Positions 26,339 to 37,025 of a stretch of 64,000 nucleotides of DNA are shown one piece after another. The notes under the pieces were generated by a model that saw only the letters and a list, made by a program, of their open reading frames with translations, made no database searches and was not told the DNA's origin. How positions within the stretch are numbered: position 1 is the first letter of the stretch; each line of letters opens with the position of its first letter. The stretch is from NCBI GenBank assembly GCA_000378025.1, contig KB899087.1, positions 4,982,001-5,046,000 on the forward strand. Reading direction: 5' to 3'. A program made the position numbers and the translations under genes. This DNA is from Xanthobacteraceae bacterium 501b (GTDB lineage: Bacteria > Pseudomonadota > Alphaproteobacteria > Rhizobiales > Xanthobacteraceae).

Positions 26339-27178
26339 ATGCCGGCAGATATAAGCATTCGCGCGCTTAACAGGGCGGAAATCGGGCTGACGGTGCAATG
26401 GGCGGCGGCCGAGGGCTGGAATCCCGGCCACGCCGACGCCGCCTGCTTCGCCACGGTGGACGCGGGCGGGTTTCTGCTGGCGGAACTGGACGGCGCGCCG
26501 GCGGCGGTGATCTCGGTGGTCAATTACGACGCGCGCTTTGCCTTTCTCGGCTTCTACATCGTGCGGCCGGATCTGCGCGGGCAGGGCATCGGCCTGCGCC
26601 TCTGGCAGGCGGGCCTCGCCCATGCCGGGGAGCGCACCATCGGGCTCGATGGCGTGCCGGCGCAGCAGGCCAATTATAGCAGGCAGGGCTTCGTCTTCGC
26701 CCATCGCAACATCCGCTTCGCCGGCACGCCGGAGGCCGGTGAGGCCGGCGACACGGTGGACCTCGCCAGCGTTGCGTTCGAGGCGGTGGCGATGAGCGAC
26801 GCGCGGGTGTTTCCCGCCCCCCGCGCCGGCTTTCTCAAGGCCTGGCTCACCGCCCCCGGCCATGCCGGGCGGGCAGTGTGGCGCGAGGGGCGGCTCAAAG
26901 GGTGGGGCGTGGTGCGCCCGGCGCAGGCCGGGTGGAAGATCGGCCCGCTGATCGCCGAGGATCCGGAGACGGCGGACGTGCTGTTTCGGGCGCTGCGGGC
27001 GGCGGCGGGGAGCGAGGCCATCGTGCTCGACGTGCCCGAGCCGAATGCGGCGGCGCTGGCGCTGGCGCGGCGGCACGGCCTTTCCCCGGTTTTCGAGACC
27101 GCGCGGATGTACCGCGGCTCACTCCGCCCGGCGACGCTGCAGCCCCTCTTCGGCGTCACCAGCTTCGAGCTCGGCTGA
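26339..27178 (+). CDS. GNAT-family N-acetyltransferase
   Basis: The protein is 279 aa starting at 26339 (MPADISIRAL) after GGAGGAGG. The N-terminal GNAT fold is marked by GFYIVRPDLRGQGIGLRLWQAGL (acetyl-CoA loop RGQGIG) and LDGVPAQQANYSRQGFVFAHRNIRF. The second half resembles the C-terminal domain of YitH/HolE-like acetyltransferases (FAGTP..., GWKIGPLIAEDPETADVLF). Substrate is unknown. Its 3' end overlaps the convergent DMT transporter gene by 60 bp. Confidence 0.85.
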   Translation: MPADISIRALNRAEIGLTVQWAAAEGWNPGHADAACFATVDAGGFLLAELDGAPAAVISVVNYDARFAFLGFYIVRPDLRGQGIGLRLWQAGLAHAGERTIGLDGVPAQQANYSRQGFVFAHRNIRFAGTPEAGEAGDTVDLASVAFEAVAMSDARVFPAPRAGFLKAWLTAPGHAGRAVWREGRLKGWGVVRPAQAGWKIGPLIAEDPETADVLFRALRAAAGSEAIVLDVPEPNAAALALARRHGLSPVFETARMYRGSLRPATLQPLFGVTSFELG

Positions 27179-28096
27179 GGCCGGGCCGACCCTCGGCCGG
27201 CCGGTTTTCGGCGCCCACAGCGTGGCGATGACGACGCCCGCCAGCACCAGGCCATAGCCGGCCGCGTGGTAGAGATGCGGGCGCTCGCCCAGAAACACGA
27301 TGGCCAGCGCCGAGCCGAACACTGGCATCAGGTGAAAGAACGGCGCGGCGCGGTTCGGCCCGACCAGCTGGATGCCGCGATTGAAGAACAGATAGGCCAG
27401 CACCGAGGGGAACAGCGCGACATAGACGATGGCGGTGAGTGCCTTGGCATCGAAGACGAGCGGGGGGCTCACAAGACGCTCGGCGACGAAGAGCGGGGTC
27501 AGCATCACCACGCCGAGGCTGAGGCTGAAGCCGAGGAAACCCAGCTGGGAAAAGGCCGGCCGGCGCGCCAGCAGCGAGGAATAGGCGCCGTAGATGACCA
27601 TCGCGGCGATGAGCCAGAGATCGCCCTCGTTGAACTCGATATTCACCAGGACCGCCGGATCGCCCCGGCAGATGATGGTGAGCACGCCGAGCAGCGACAG
27701 GAAGATGCCGCCCGCCTGGCCTATTGAGAGCCGCTCGCCATTGAGGATGAGCGACCAGAAGGCGATGAGCAGCGGCCCGGTCGACTGGATCAGCAGGGCG
27801 TTGAGCGCCGGGGTGAACTCCAGCGCGTGGTATTGCATGGTGTTGAAGACGGTGATGCCGGCCAGCGACAGCAGGCCGACCAGCTTCCAGTGCCGGCGCA
27901 TCAGCGGCCAGTCCGCCCGCATGTCCCGCCACGCGAAGGGCAGGAGAATCAGCACCGCCAGCGCCCAGCGCATCCAGCCCAAGCTCGCCGGCGGCACATG
28001 CCCGGCGACATGGCGGCCCATCACGATGTTGCCCGCCCAGAACAGCGAGACGAGGGTGAGCAGCAGATAGGGCGCGTCGAACAGGCGGCGGAACAT
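27119..28096 (-). CDS. DMT-superfamily (EamA) transporter
   Basis: The protein is 325 aa with about ten transmembrane helices in two EamA repeats (the first starts LTLVSLFWAGNIVMGRH, the second GDLWLIAAMVIYGAYSSLLAR). It is an inner-membrane exporter of a small metabolite or amino acid by family. The substrate is not readable. It overlaps the GNAT gene tail to tail, so the two are convergent. Confidence 0.88.
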   Translation of the reverse strand: MFRRLFDAPYLLLTLVSLFWAGNIVMGRHVAGHVPPASLGWMRWALAVLILLPFAWRDMRADWPLMRRHWKLVGLLSLAGITVFNTMQYHALEFTPALNALLIQSTGPLLIAFWSLILNGERLSIGQAGGIFLSLLGVLTIICRGDPAVLVNIEFNEGDLWLIAAMVIYGAYSSLLARRPAFSQLGFLGFSLSLGVVMLTPLFVAERLVSPPLVFDAKALTAIVYVALFPSVLAYLFFNRGIQLVGPNRAAPFFHLMPVFGSALAIVFLGERPHLYHAAGYGLVLAGVVIATLWAPKTGRPRVGPASAELEAGDAEEGLQRRRAE

Positions 28097-28255
28097 GAGC
28101 GGGGCCGGGTACGGAACGGGTGGCCCGCCCAGCCTCTAAAGCAATTCAGCCGCCCTGACGCCGCCGGATCGGCGGCGCGTCCATGAAATCTTCTGATCCA
28201 TCCCCGCGCCTCGTCGATGCGTCGAGGCGATCCGTGGCGAGGGGCGGGGCGGCCT

Positions 28256-29155
28256 TCACGCCCCGGCGCGCAGGTGCAGCCTTGTGCCCCAGGGATCGGC
28301 GACCGCGAAGCCCTGCGTCAGCGGCGTGAGCGCCGCGCCGGCTGCCGCCAGCCGCGCCCGCACCGCCTCGACCGCCGCTGCATCCGGCAGCAGCACCTCG
28401 AAGGCCACCAGGCCGGTGCTGCCCGAGGGGGCCGGGCCACCGCCCCGGCTCTGCCAGATGTTCAGCCCCAGATGGTGGTGATAGCCCCCGGCGCTGACGA
28501 ACAGCGCGCCGGGATAGCGATCGGTCGTCACCGCGAAGCCGAGCTCGTCGACATAGAAGCGGCGGGCGCCGGCGAGATCGCCGACCTGCAGATGCACATG
28601 GCCGACGCGCGTGCCCTCCGGCATGGGCGCGTCGAGCGGCACACCCTCGGGGGTGTCGGCCAGCAGCTTGCGCAGGTCGAGCGGCTGGGTCGCCATCTCG
28701 ACCGTCAGTTTATCCCAGCGCCAGTCGCTTTCCGGGCGATCGCGGTAGATCTCGATGCCGTTGCCGTCGGGATCGTCGAGATAGAGCGCCTCGCTCACCA
28801 GATGATCGGAGGCGCCGAGCCGCACGCCCTGCGCGACCAGCCGGCGCAGCACGATGGCGAGGGCCGGGCGGTCGGGAACAAGGAGGGCGACGTGGAACAG
28901 GCCGGCGGTGCCGCGCGGGCGCAGGCTGGCGTCGGGCGCGCCGACCAGTTCGATCAGCGTTTCGGCGCCGACGCCGAGGCGCAGGCTGCCATCGGCATTG
29001 GTGCCGAGTGGCGAAAGCCCCACCGTGCCGGTGTAGAAGGCGGCAGAGCGCGCCGCGTCACGTACGCGCAGGCGCACCGCGCCCATGCGCAGGCCGGCCG
29101 GCAGGGTGGGCGCGGGGCTGGCGGAGGCGGGCGGGGCGATGGCGGTGCTGGTCAT
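28256..29155 (-). CDS. VOC-family dioxygenase/glyoxalase-like protein (CatE type)
   Basis: The protein is 299 aa with two vicinal-oxygen-chelate modules. The first has VRLRVRDAARSAAFYTGTVGLSPLG and the metal-binding LFHVALLV. Then come DPDGNGIEIYRDRPESDWRWD and a second module with RVGHVHLQVGDLAGARRFYVDELGF. This pattern is that of CatE-like catechol-2,3-dioxygenases. Aromatic ring cleavage is a family-level possibility only; no degradation genes are adjacent. Confidence 0.8.
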   Translation of the reverse strand: MTSTAIAPPASASPAPTLPAGLRMGAVRLRVRDAARSAAFYTGTVGLSPLGTNADGSLRLGVGAETLIELVGAPDASLRPRGTAGLFHVALLVPDRPALAIVLRRLVAQGVRLGASDHLVSEALYLDDPDGNGIEIYRDRPESDWRWDKLTVEMATQPLDLRKLLADTPEGVPLDAPMPEGTRVGHVHLQVGDLAGARRFYVDELGFAVTTDRYPGALFVSAGGYHHHLGLNIWQSRGGGPAPSGSTGLVAFEVLLPDAAAVEAVRARLAAAGAALTPLTQGFAVADPWGTRLHLRAGA

Positions 29156-29346
29156 GACGGTTCCTCACGGCGGCGGCGTTCGATGCTGCTAAGGTCGTGC
29201 AGCGCCCGCGCGCCCGCAATCGGCAGATGATTGCAGGCGCGCAATACCGCCCTGCCATTGCCGCCCGGCGGGCCGCGACTTGTGCACCGCATCGTTGAAG
29301 GTGCCGGCGTTCTTGCCTCTCCCTGTGTCATCCCTTAAGACGATGC

Positions 29347-29374
29347 AGCCCCGGTCGGACGTTTCGCCGGGGCT
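29347..29374 (+). promoter_or_regulatory. GC-rich hairpin in purA leader
   Basis: AGCCCCGG (29347-29354) pairs with CCGGGGCT (29367-29374), followed by TTTG. It is about 60 bp upstream of purA and on its strand. It looks like a weak terminator or attenuator; no upstream gene runs into it. Confidence 0.4.
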
Positions 29375-29435
29375 TTGTCTGTGCGCGGGCACGGCACGCC
29401 GCCGCACCCCGCCTCGCAATGCAGGAGCGTGGCTC

Positions 29436-30731
<1,296 letters not shown>

Positions 30732-30759
30732 CGTTCCACCCCGGACCCGATCGCTCCCC

Positions 30760-32259
30760 ATGGCCGATTACTACCCGCTCATCGCCCGCGCCATTGGCGG
30801 CCTCCCCGACAAGACCGGGGAGGCCCGCAAGGCTGTCTATGAGCGGGCAAGGCGGGCGCTTCTCGCCCAGCTGACCGCCGTCGACCCGCCGCTCTCCGAG
30901 CCCGATGTCGCCCGCGAGCAGCAGGCGCTGGAAACGGCGATCGGCCGGGTGGAGGCCGAATACGGCACTGCGACGCCGCCGGCGGCCAGCCAGCCGCCGG
31001 CCCGGCCCCCGAGCCCACCGCCGGCCGCGCCGCCACCGGCCGCATCCGCGCCGGTTCCCCCGCCGCCAGTGCCGCCGGTGCCCGCGCCTCCCGTTGCCCG
31101 GGCGCCGCTGACGGCCTCGCCTCTGCCGCCGCCTTCGAACTTTCCCGCTGCCGCGCCCCCGGCCGCCGCTTACGCGCGCGCCCCGGAACGGCCGCTGGAG
31201 CGTGCCGCCGACCCGGCAACGGGTTTCCATCCGACGGAGGCCGAAGCGGTCGCCGCCGGGCTGGAGCCTCCGCGCAGCGCCGGCGGTCCGTCCGACTGGC
31301 GCCGCGAAGCCACCCGGCTGGTGCGCGAGCGGGAAGCCGAGGAAGCCGCCCATCAGGGCGAGGAGCTTCCGGCCGAAATGCCCCCCGCCGCCGAAGCGCC
31401 GCCCGCGCAAGGCGGACGCGGCCGTCTGGTGGCCGTGCTTGTCTTCGTTCTGCTGCTGATCGCCGGTGGTGTCGTCGGCTATACCCAGCGTGAAACCATT
31501 GTCGGGCTGATCAATGGGGCAGGCAGCGGCACGTCCTCGCCCTCGGCCAAGGCCCCGGCGACCCCCGCGCCCAGCGATGCGCCCAAATCGACCGACCGGA
31601 TCGTTCAGGCGGACGATGCTGCCGCTCCGGCAGCGTCGAGCGCGGCACCCGCCGCCAGCAGCGCCGCCGGCGACGCCTCCATCGGCGCCGACCAGCGCGC
31701 CGTGCTGTTCGAGGAGAGCCCGGGCGGCGGCGAGCAGGGCCTGCAGCAATATGTCGGCACGGTCGAGTGGAGCACGGAGAGCGCCAGCGCCAGCGACGGC
31801 CAGCCGGCCGATATCGGCGTGCGGGCGGAAATCTCGATCCCGGCCCGCAATGTCAGCGCTATCCTGACCTTCCGCCGCAATCAGGACCCCTCGATTCCGG
31901 CCTCGCACATTCTCGAAGTGCAGTTCAAGCTGCCGCCCGGCTTCGATCTCGGCAATATTTCCAGCGTGCCGGGCATGCGGGCCAAGGCCTCTGAAGGCGC
32001 GCAGGGCGCGCCGCTGGTCGGCCTCGCCGTGCGGGTGGCACCGAACTATTTCCTGGTCGGCCTGTCCTCGCTGCCGACGGATGTGCAGCGCAATCTCGGC
32101 TTCATCATCACCCGCAACTGGCTCGACCTGCCGCTGGTGTTCGAGAATGGCCGCCGCGCCATTCTGGTGCTGGAAAAGGGCCGCGACGGCGATGAGGCGT
32201 TCCGCGAGGCATTCTCGGCCTGGGGCCTGCCGGTCGGCCCGGCGCAGAAGGCCAACTGA
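30760..32259 (+). CDS. Conserved membrane-anchored hypothetical protein with Pro/Ala linker
   Basis: The protein is 499 aa. I know no function. The N-terminus (MADYYPLIARAIGGLPDKTGEARKAVYERARRALLAQL) is a short helical domain seen in many Alphaproteobacteria. It is followed by a long Pro/Ala-rich stretch, a basic/acidic segment, one transmembrane helix at about 222-243 (LVAVLVFVLLLIAGGVVGY), and a folded C-terminal domain of about 190 residues (RAVLFEESPGGGEQGLQQYVGTVEW to LVFENGRRAILVLEKGRDGDEAF). The C-terminal part is probably periplasmic. It sits directly behind purA. Confidence 0.75.
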   Translation: MADYYPLIARAIGGLPDKTGEARKAVYERARRALLAQLTAVDPPLSEPDVAREQQALETAIGRVEAEYGTATPPAASQPPARPPSPPPAAPPPAASAPVPPPPVPPVPAPPVARAPLTASPLPPPSNFPAAAPPAAAYARAPERPLERAADPATGFHPTEAEAVAAGLEPPRSAGGPSDWRREATRLVREREAEEAAHQGEELPAEMPPAAEAPPAQGGRGRLVAVLVFVLLLIAGGVVGYTQRETIVGLINGAGSGTSSPSAKAPATPAPSDAPKSTDRIVQADDAAAPAASSAAPAASSAAGDASIGADQRAVLFEESPGGGEQGLQQYVGTVEWSTESASASDGQPADIGVRAEISIPARNVSAILTFRRNQDPSIPASHILEVQFKLPPGFDLGNISSVPGMRAKASEGAQGAPLVGLAVRVAPNYFLVGLSSLPTDVQRNLGFIITRNWLDLPLVFENGRRAILVLEKGRDGDEAFREAFSAWGLPVGPAQKAN

Positions 32260-32291
32260 CGGTCCACGCCTCATTTTCCGCACGGCTTGTC

Positions 32292-32318
32292 AGGGGGAGC
32301 GCCACGCTCCCCCTTTTT
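32292..32318 (+). terminator. Rho-independent terminator after the purA-hypothetical unit
   Basis: Stem AGGGGGAGC (32292-32300)/GCTCCCCCT (32306-32314), loop GCCAC, followed by TTTTT. Confidence 0.88.
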
Positions 32319-32392
32319 GTTGTGCCCGGTGCTGGGGCACGGCCGGCGGTCCGCCCTTCCGCTGGGGTAATGTCATGCGCCCGATGCAAGGG

Positions 32393-32416
32393 TGGTATTT
32401 GGCATTAGGTATACCA
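32393..32416. promoter_or_regulatory. GntR-type operator-like site upstream of the 42-aa ORF
   Basis: TGGTATTTGGCATTAGG shares its first ten bases (TGGTATTTGG) with the reverse complement of the site at 48189, and the sequence goes on into GGTATACC. It lies about 60 bp upstream of the small ORF at 32472. It is a candidate outlier member of the oxalate GntR operator set. Confidence 0.4.
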
Positions 32417-32471
32417 GAAGCATCAACCCCTTCGTATGTTGCGTCGCAGCAAATTCGATCGGAGACGGCGC

Positions 32472-32600
32472 ATGTTGCAGTCGGTTTACCCCCTCCTGCC
32501 GCTTCTCATCCTCGGCCACGCCCTAATCACCATCCTGGCCGTGGAACTGCTCGGCGAGGAAGAGACGGCGGCACTGGCGCCGGAATGCTACCCGGCCTGA
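32472..32600 (+). CDS. Small single-pass membrane protein (42 aa)
   Basis: This short ORF encodes 42 residues beginning MLQSVYPLLPLLILGHALIT and ending ECYPA. The ATG follows GGAGAC at 6 bp spacing and the stop is followed 9 bp later by a perfect terminator hairpin, so it has all parts of a discrete small gene. A hydrophobic helix covers about residues 6-28, then an acidic GEEE segment. I recognise no family. The GntR-like operator motif upstream suggests regulated expression. It lies between two terminators and convergent with sucD. Confidence 0.55.
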   Translation: MLQSVYPLLPLLILGHALITILAVELLGEEETAALAPECYPA

Positions 32601-32608
32601 CATGAAAA

Positions 32609-32640
32609 AGCCCCGTGGCATCGCTGCCACGGGGCTGTGT
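32609..32640 (+). terminator. Terminator after small ORF, convergent with sucD
   Basis: Perfect 12-bp stem AGCCCCGTGGCA (32609-32620)/TGCCACGGGGCT (32625-32636), loop TCGC, preceded by AAAAA on the left, so it also serves as a T-run terminator for sucD on the minus strand. Confidence 0.85.
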
Positions 32641-32662
32641 CGTTTTCTGCCGGACGGCAGGA

Positions 32663-33558
32663 TCAGGCGGCAGCGCGGCCCTTCAGGACCTCGACCAGCG
32701 TCTTGCCGAGGCGCGCGGGGGAGGGGGAGACCACGATTCCGGCCTCTTCCATCGCCGCGATCTTGTCCTCGGCGCCGCCCTTGCCGCCTGAGATGATGGC
32801 GCCGGCATGGCCCATGCGGCGGCCGGGGGGAGCCGTGCGGCCGGCGATGAAGCCGACCATGGGCTTCTTGCGGCCGCGCTTGGCCTCGTCCTTGATGAAC
32901 TGGGCCGCTTCTTCCTCGGCCGAGCCGCCGATCTCGCCGATCATGACGATCGATTCGGTGGCGTCATCGGCCAGGAACATCTCCAGCATGTCGATGAACT
33001 CGGTGCCCTTGACCGGATCGCCGCCAATGCCGACGGCGGTGGTCTGGCCCAGGCCCTCCTGCGAGGTCTGGAACACCGCCTCATAGGTCAGCGTGCCGGA
33101 GCGCGAGACGACGCCGACCGAGCCCTTCTTGAAGATGTTGGCCGGCATGATGCCGATCTTGCACTCGCCGGCGGTGACGATGCCGGGGCAGTTGGGGCCG
33201 ACGAGACGGGACTTGGAACCGTCCAGCGCCCGGCGCACCTTCACCATGTCGAGCACCGGAATGCCCTCGGTGATGCAGACAATGAGCGGGATTTCCGCCG
33301 CGATCGCCTCGCAGATGGCATCCGCCGCGCCCGGGGGCGGGACATAGATCACCGAGGCATCGGCGCCGGTCTTGTCGCGCGCCTCGGCGACGGTGTCGAA
33401 CACCGGCAGGCCGAGATGGACCGAGCCGCCCTTGCCCGGCGAAGTGCCGCCGACCACCTGCGAGCCATAGGCCATGGCCTGCTCGGAGTGGAAGGTGCCG
33501 TTCTTGCCGGTGAAGCCCTGGGTGATGATCTTGGTGTTCTTGTTGATGAGAATGGACA

Positions 33559-33559
<1 letters not shown>
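32663..33559 (-). CDS. sucD: Succinyl-CoA synthetase, alpha subunit
   Basis: The protein is 298 aa starting at 33559 ([21 protein letters not shown]). Its ATG overlaps the sucC stop by one base. It has the CoA-binding Rossmann domain ([16 protein letters not shown]), [19 protein letters not shown] and the phosphohistidine region [12 protein letters not shown]. With SucC it interconverts succinyl-CoA and succinate in the TCA cycle. Confidence 0.96.
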
Positions 33560-34758
<1,199 letters not shown>

Positions 34759-34891
34759 TAAATCCGCTCCTCCACAACCGGACGGTCGGGAGAGCTGCCG
34801 AAGGCTCTCCCGTCGATTGGCGTATCCTATTTCCCTATAGGCGCAGACGCGCCAAGACGCTACTGCGCCGAAACGCAGACACCCTATGCCG

Positions 34892-35665
34892 CTACTGCAC
34901 GAATGTGTTGCTGAGCGTCCCGATGCCCTCGATCACGATGTCCACCGTGTTGGTCGGGGCCTTCATCACGCCGACTCCCACCGACGTGCCGCAGCAGATG
35001 ATGTCGCCGGGGTTCAGCGTCATATCGTGCGAAATGCGGCTCACCAGTTGGTGCGCCGAGAACACCATGTCGCTGATCGGGTAGCGCTGGCGCTCGTCGC
35101 CATTGAGCACGGTGCAGACGACGAGACTGGCCGGATCGACCTCGGTCGCCACCACGGGCCCGAACGGGCCGAAGCCGTCGAAGCTCTTGGCCCGCACCCA
35201 TTGGGCGAAGGTGGCGTCCTTGTTGATGATGTCGGCGGCGGTGATGTCGTTCACGCAGGTGTAGCCGAAGATGTACGCGCCCGCCTCGTCCTCGGAGACG
35301 GCAGTCGCCTTCTTGCCGATGACGATGCCGAGTTCGCCCTCATAGACGACCTTGCCGTCATAGGAGGCCGGCCGGTGCACGGTGGCGCCGGGATTGGTGA
35401 GGCAGGAGCCGGCTTTCAGCAGATAAAGCGGATCAGCCGGAACGGGCGAATTGAGCTTCGCCGCCAGGGCATGGAAGTTGTTCCACAGCGCGATGATCTT
35501 GGTCGGCTCCGTCGGGGCGAGGAGATCGACCTCGGAGAGCGCGATGCGCTCTCCGGTCGGCGTGGCGCCATTGAACATGTCGCCGCTATGGACGGTGATG
35601 GTGTTGCCCTCAAGCGTGCCGAAGCCGGCCGCGCCCGAGCGCTGGTAACGAACCCAGTGTGCCAT
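34892..35665 (-). CDS. Fumarylacetoacetate hydrolase (FAH) superfamily protein
   Basis: The protein is 257 aa. Family motifs are [25 protein letters not shown] (metal-binding E-x-E), [25 protein letters not shown], and [12 protein letters not shown]. Members hydrolyse, decarboxylate or hydrate 2-oxoacids such as oxaloacetate. It is 12 bp downstream of the PanE-like gene and shares its promoter, where a 17-bp oxalate-regulon operator candidate lies. A role in handling a 2-oxoacid from glyoxylate or oxalate metabolism is inferred; the substrate is open. Confidence 0.82.
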   Translation of the reverse strand: MAHWVRYQRSGAAGFGTLEGNTITVHSGDMFNGATPTGERIALSEVDLLAPTEPTKIIALWNNFHALAAKLNSPVPADPLYLLKAGSCLTNPGATVHRPASYDGKVVYEGELGIVIGKKATAVSEDEAGAYIFGYTCVNDITAADIINKDATFAQWVRAKSFDGFGPFGPVVATEVDPASLVVCTVLNGDERQRYPISDMVFSAHQLVSRISHDMTLNPGDIICCGTSVGVGVMKAPTNTVDIVIEGIGTLSNTFVQ

Positions 35666-35677
35666 GTGTCGCCGAAC

Positions 35678-36655
35678 TCAGTTGTAGCAGCCGGCGATCT
35701 GCGCGCGCTGGCGAACCAGGGCGAGCACGACGTCGAGGGTCGGGGTCGGGATTCCGGCGAGGCGGCCCATTTCCTGGACCACCGTGACCAGCGCGTCGAT
35801 CTCCATGGCGCGGGAGCGTTCGAGATCCTGCAGCATCGAGGTCTTGTGCGCGCCGACCGCGCCCGCGCCATCGATGCGGCGCTCCACGCCGACGCGGAAG
35901 TTCACGCCGGACTGGACGGCGATTTCCTGCGCCTCAAGCATCATCGCCTTGGCCACGGCACGGGTGCCGGGATCGGAGGCGATCACGTCGAGCGTGGCGT
36001 GGGTGAGGGCGCTGATCGGGTTGAAGCAGAGATTGCCCCACAGCTTCAGCCACAGTTCGTCGCGGATATTGGGCAGGACGGGCGCGCGCATGCCGCCGGC
36101 CGCGAAGGCTTCCGAGAGCTTGGTGGCGCGCTCGGTGATCTCGCCCGAGGGCTCGCCCAGCGGGAACTTGTCGCCATAGACGTGCTTGATGACGCCCGGC
36201 TCGACCACTTCGGTGGCGGGATAGACGATGCAGCCAATGGCGCGCTCGGGCCGCAGGCCCGCCCACTGCTTGCCACCGGGATCGACGCTCTCCAGCGTCT
36301 TGTTCTCCAGATGGTCGCCATGCTTGTAGTAGTACCAGTAGGGCACGCCGTTGACGGCAGTGACCACGGCGGTGTCGTTACCCAGCAGCGGCTGCATGGC
36401 ATCGACCACGCCCGGCACCGAATGGGCCTTCAGGGCGACGATGACATAGTCCTGCGGGCCAAGCTCGGCCGGGTTGTCGGAGCAGGGAATGTGCTCGACA
36501 CGCTCCTCGCCGTCGATGAGCAGCTTGAGGCCGTTCTTCTTCATGGCTTCGAGATGGGCGCCACGGGCAACGAGGCTGACATCGACGCCCGCCCGCTTGA
36601 GCTGAACACCGACATAACCGCCGATCGCGCCGGCACCATAGATGCAGACCTTCAT
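35678..36655 (-). CDS. panE: Ketopantoate-reductase family enzyme, candidate oxalyl-CoA reductase (PanE2-like)
   Basis: The protein is 325 aa. The NADPH-binding motif is CIYGAGAIGGYVGVQLKRAG, with TAVNGVPYWYYYKHG and the catalytic-lysine region LKLWGNLCFNPISALTHATLD of PanE/ApbA proteins. By annotation it would be 2-dehydropantoate reductase. However, a PanE homologue (PanE2) has been reported to act as oxalyl-CoA reductase in oxalate-growing Methylobacterium. Here the gene sits in an oxalate/glyoxylate island and carries the same 17-bp operator as the gntR-oxc-frc operon. I favour reduction of oxalyl-CoA to glyoxylate; pantothenate synthesis is the alternative. Confidence 0.85.
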   Translation of the reverse strand: MKVCIYGAGAIGGYVGVQLKRAGVDVSLVARGAHLEAMKKNGLKLLIDGEERVEHIPCSDNPAELGPQDYVIVALKAHSVPGVVDAMQPLLGNDTAVVTAVNGVPYWYYYKHGDHLENKTLESVDPGGKQWAGLRPERAIGCIVYPATEVVEPGVIKHVYGDKFPLGEPSGEITERATKLSEAFAAGGMRAPVLPNIRDELWLKLWGNLCFNPISALTHATLDVIASDPGTRAVAKAMMLEAQEIAVQSGVNFRVGVERRIDGAGAVGAHKTSMLQDLERSRAMEIDALVTVVQEMGRLAGIPTPTLDVVLALVRQRAQIAGCYN

Positions 36656-36704
36656 GGGACTCCCTCCTATATCCAGGCTACCCCCGCGGTGCCCGGATTT
36701 TGTT

Positions 36705-36721
36705 TGGTATTTTGTATGCCA
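36705..36721. promoter_or_regulatory. GntR operator candidate upstream of panE-FAH operon
   Basis: TGGTATTTTGTATGCCA is an inverted repeat, TGGTAT/ATGCCA around five bases. Read on the other strand (TGGCATACAAAATACCA) it is identical in 16 of 17 positions to the site upstream of gntR at 48189. It is 50 bp upstream of the panE-like start, where an operator or activator site would be expected. Confidence 0.72.
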
Positions 36722-36970
36722 TGATTAGGTGCGATGAGCCCCTAGTCAAGAGCGAAGGCACGGGCGTGATAAAACGTCGCGCATGTTTAGCCGCTTCGCA
36801 TTTCCTGGCGGGGCGTGTTTGCGACGTGTCACTTAAGTTACTTCGCGAGGGACCGGCTTGTCCACGGTGTATAGGCCAGAACAATTGTCTGAATGAATAC
36901 GCAAAAGACGGCGCGGGGTGCCGCGTTTCACTGGCCGGACAGCAATGCTTACTTTTCTCGCCACAAACAG

Positions 36971-36995
36971 TTCGGGGGCGCCAAGCGCCCCCGAA
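36971..36995 (-). terminator. Hairpin terminator after gcl-hyi-garR
   Basis: Perfect stem TTCGGGGGCGC (36971-36981)/GCGCCCCCGAA (36985-36995) with a 3-base loop, 31 bp past the garR stop. The T-tract is weak, so termination efficiency is uncertain. Confidence 0.65.
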
Positions 36996-37025
36996 GGTCG
37001 TACTGAATTATGAATTCAGATGGTG

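Larger units (their letters stand above)
36656..37025. other. 370-bp intergenic region between panE-like gene and garR
   Basis: It holds the GntR operator candidate at 36705-36721 and the garR terminator hairpin near 36971-36995. The middle part is less GC-rich than its surroundings. A 116-codon open frame (36700-37050) crosses it without a ribosome site or recognisable domain and is not called. Confidence 0.6.
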
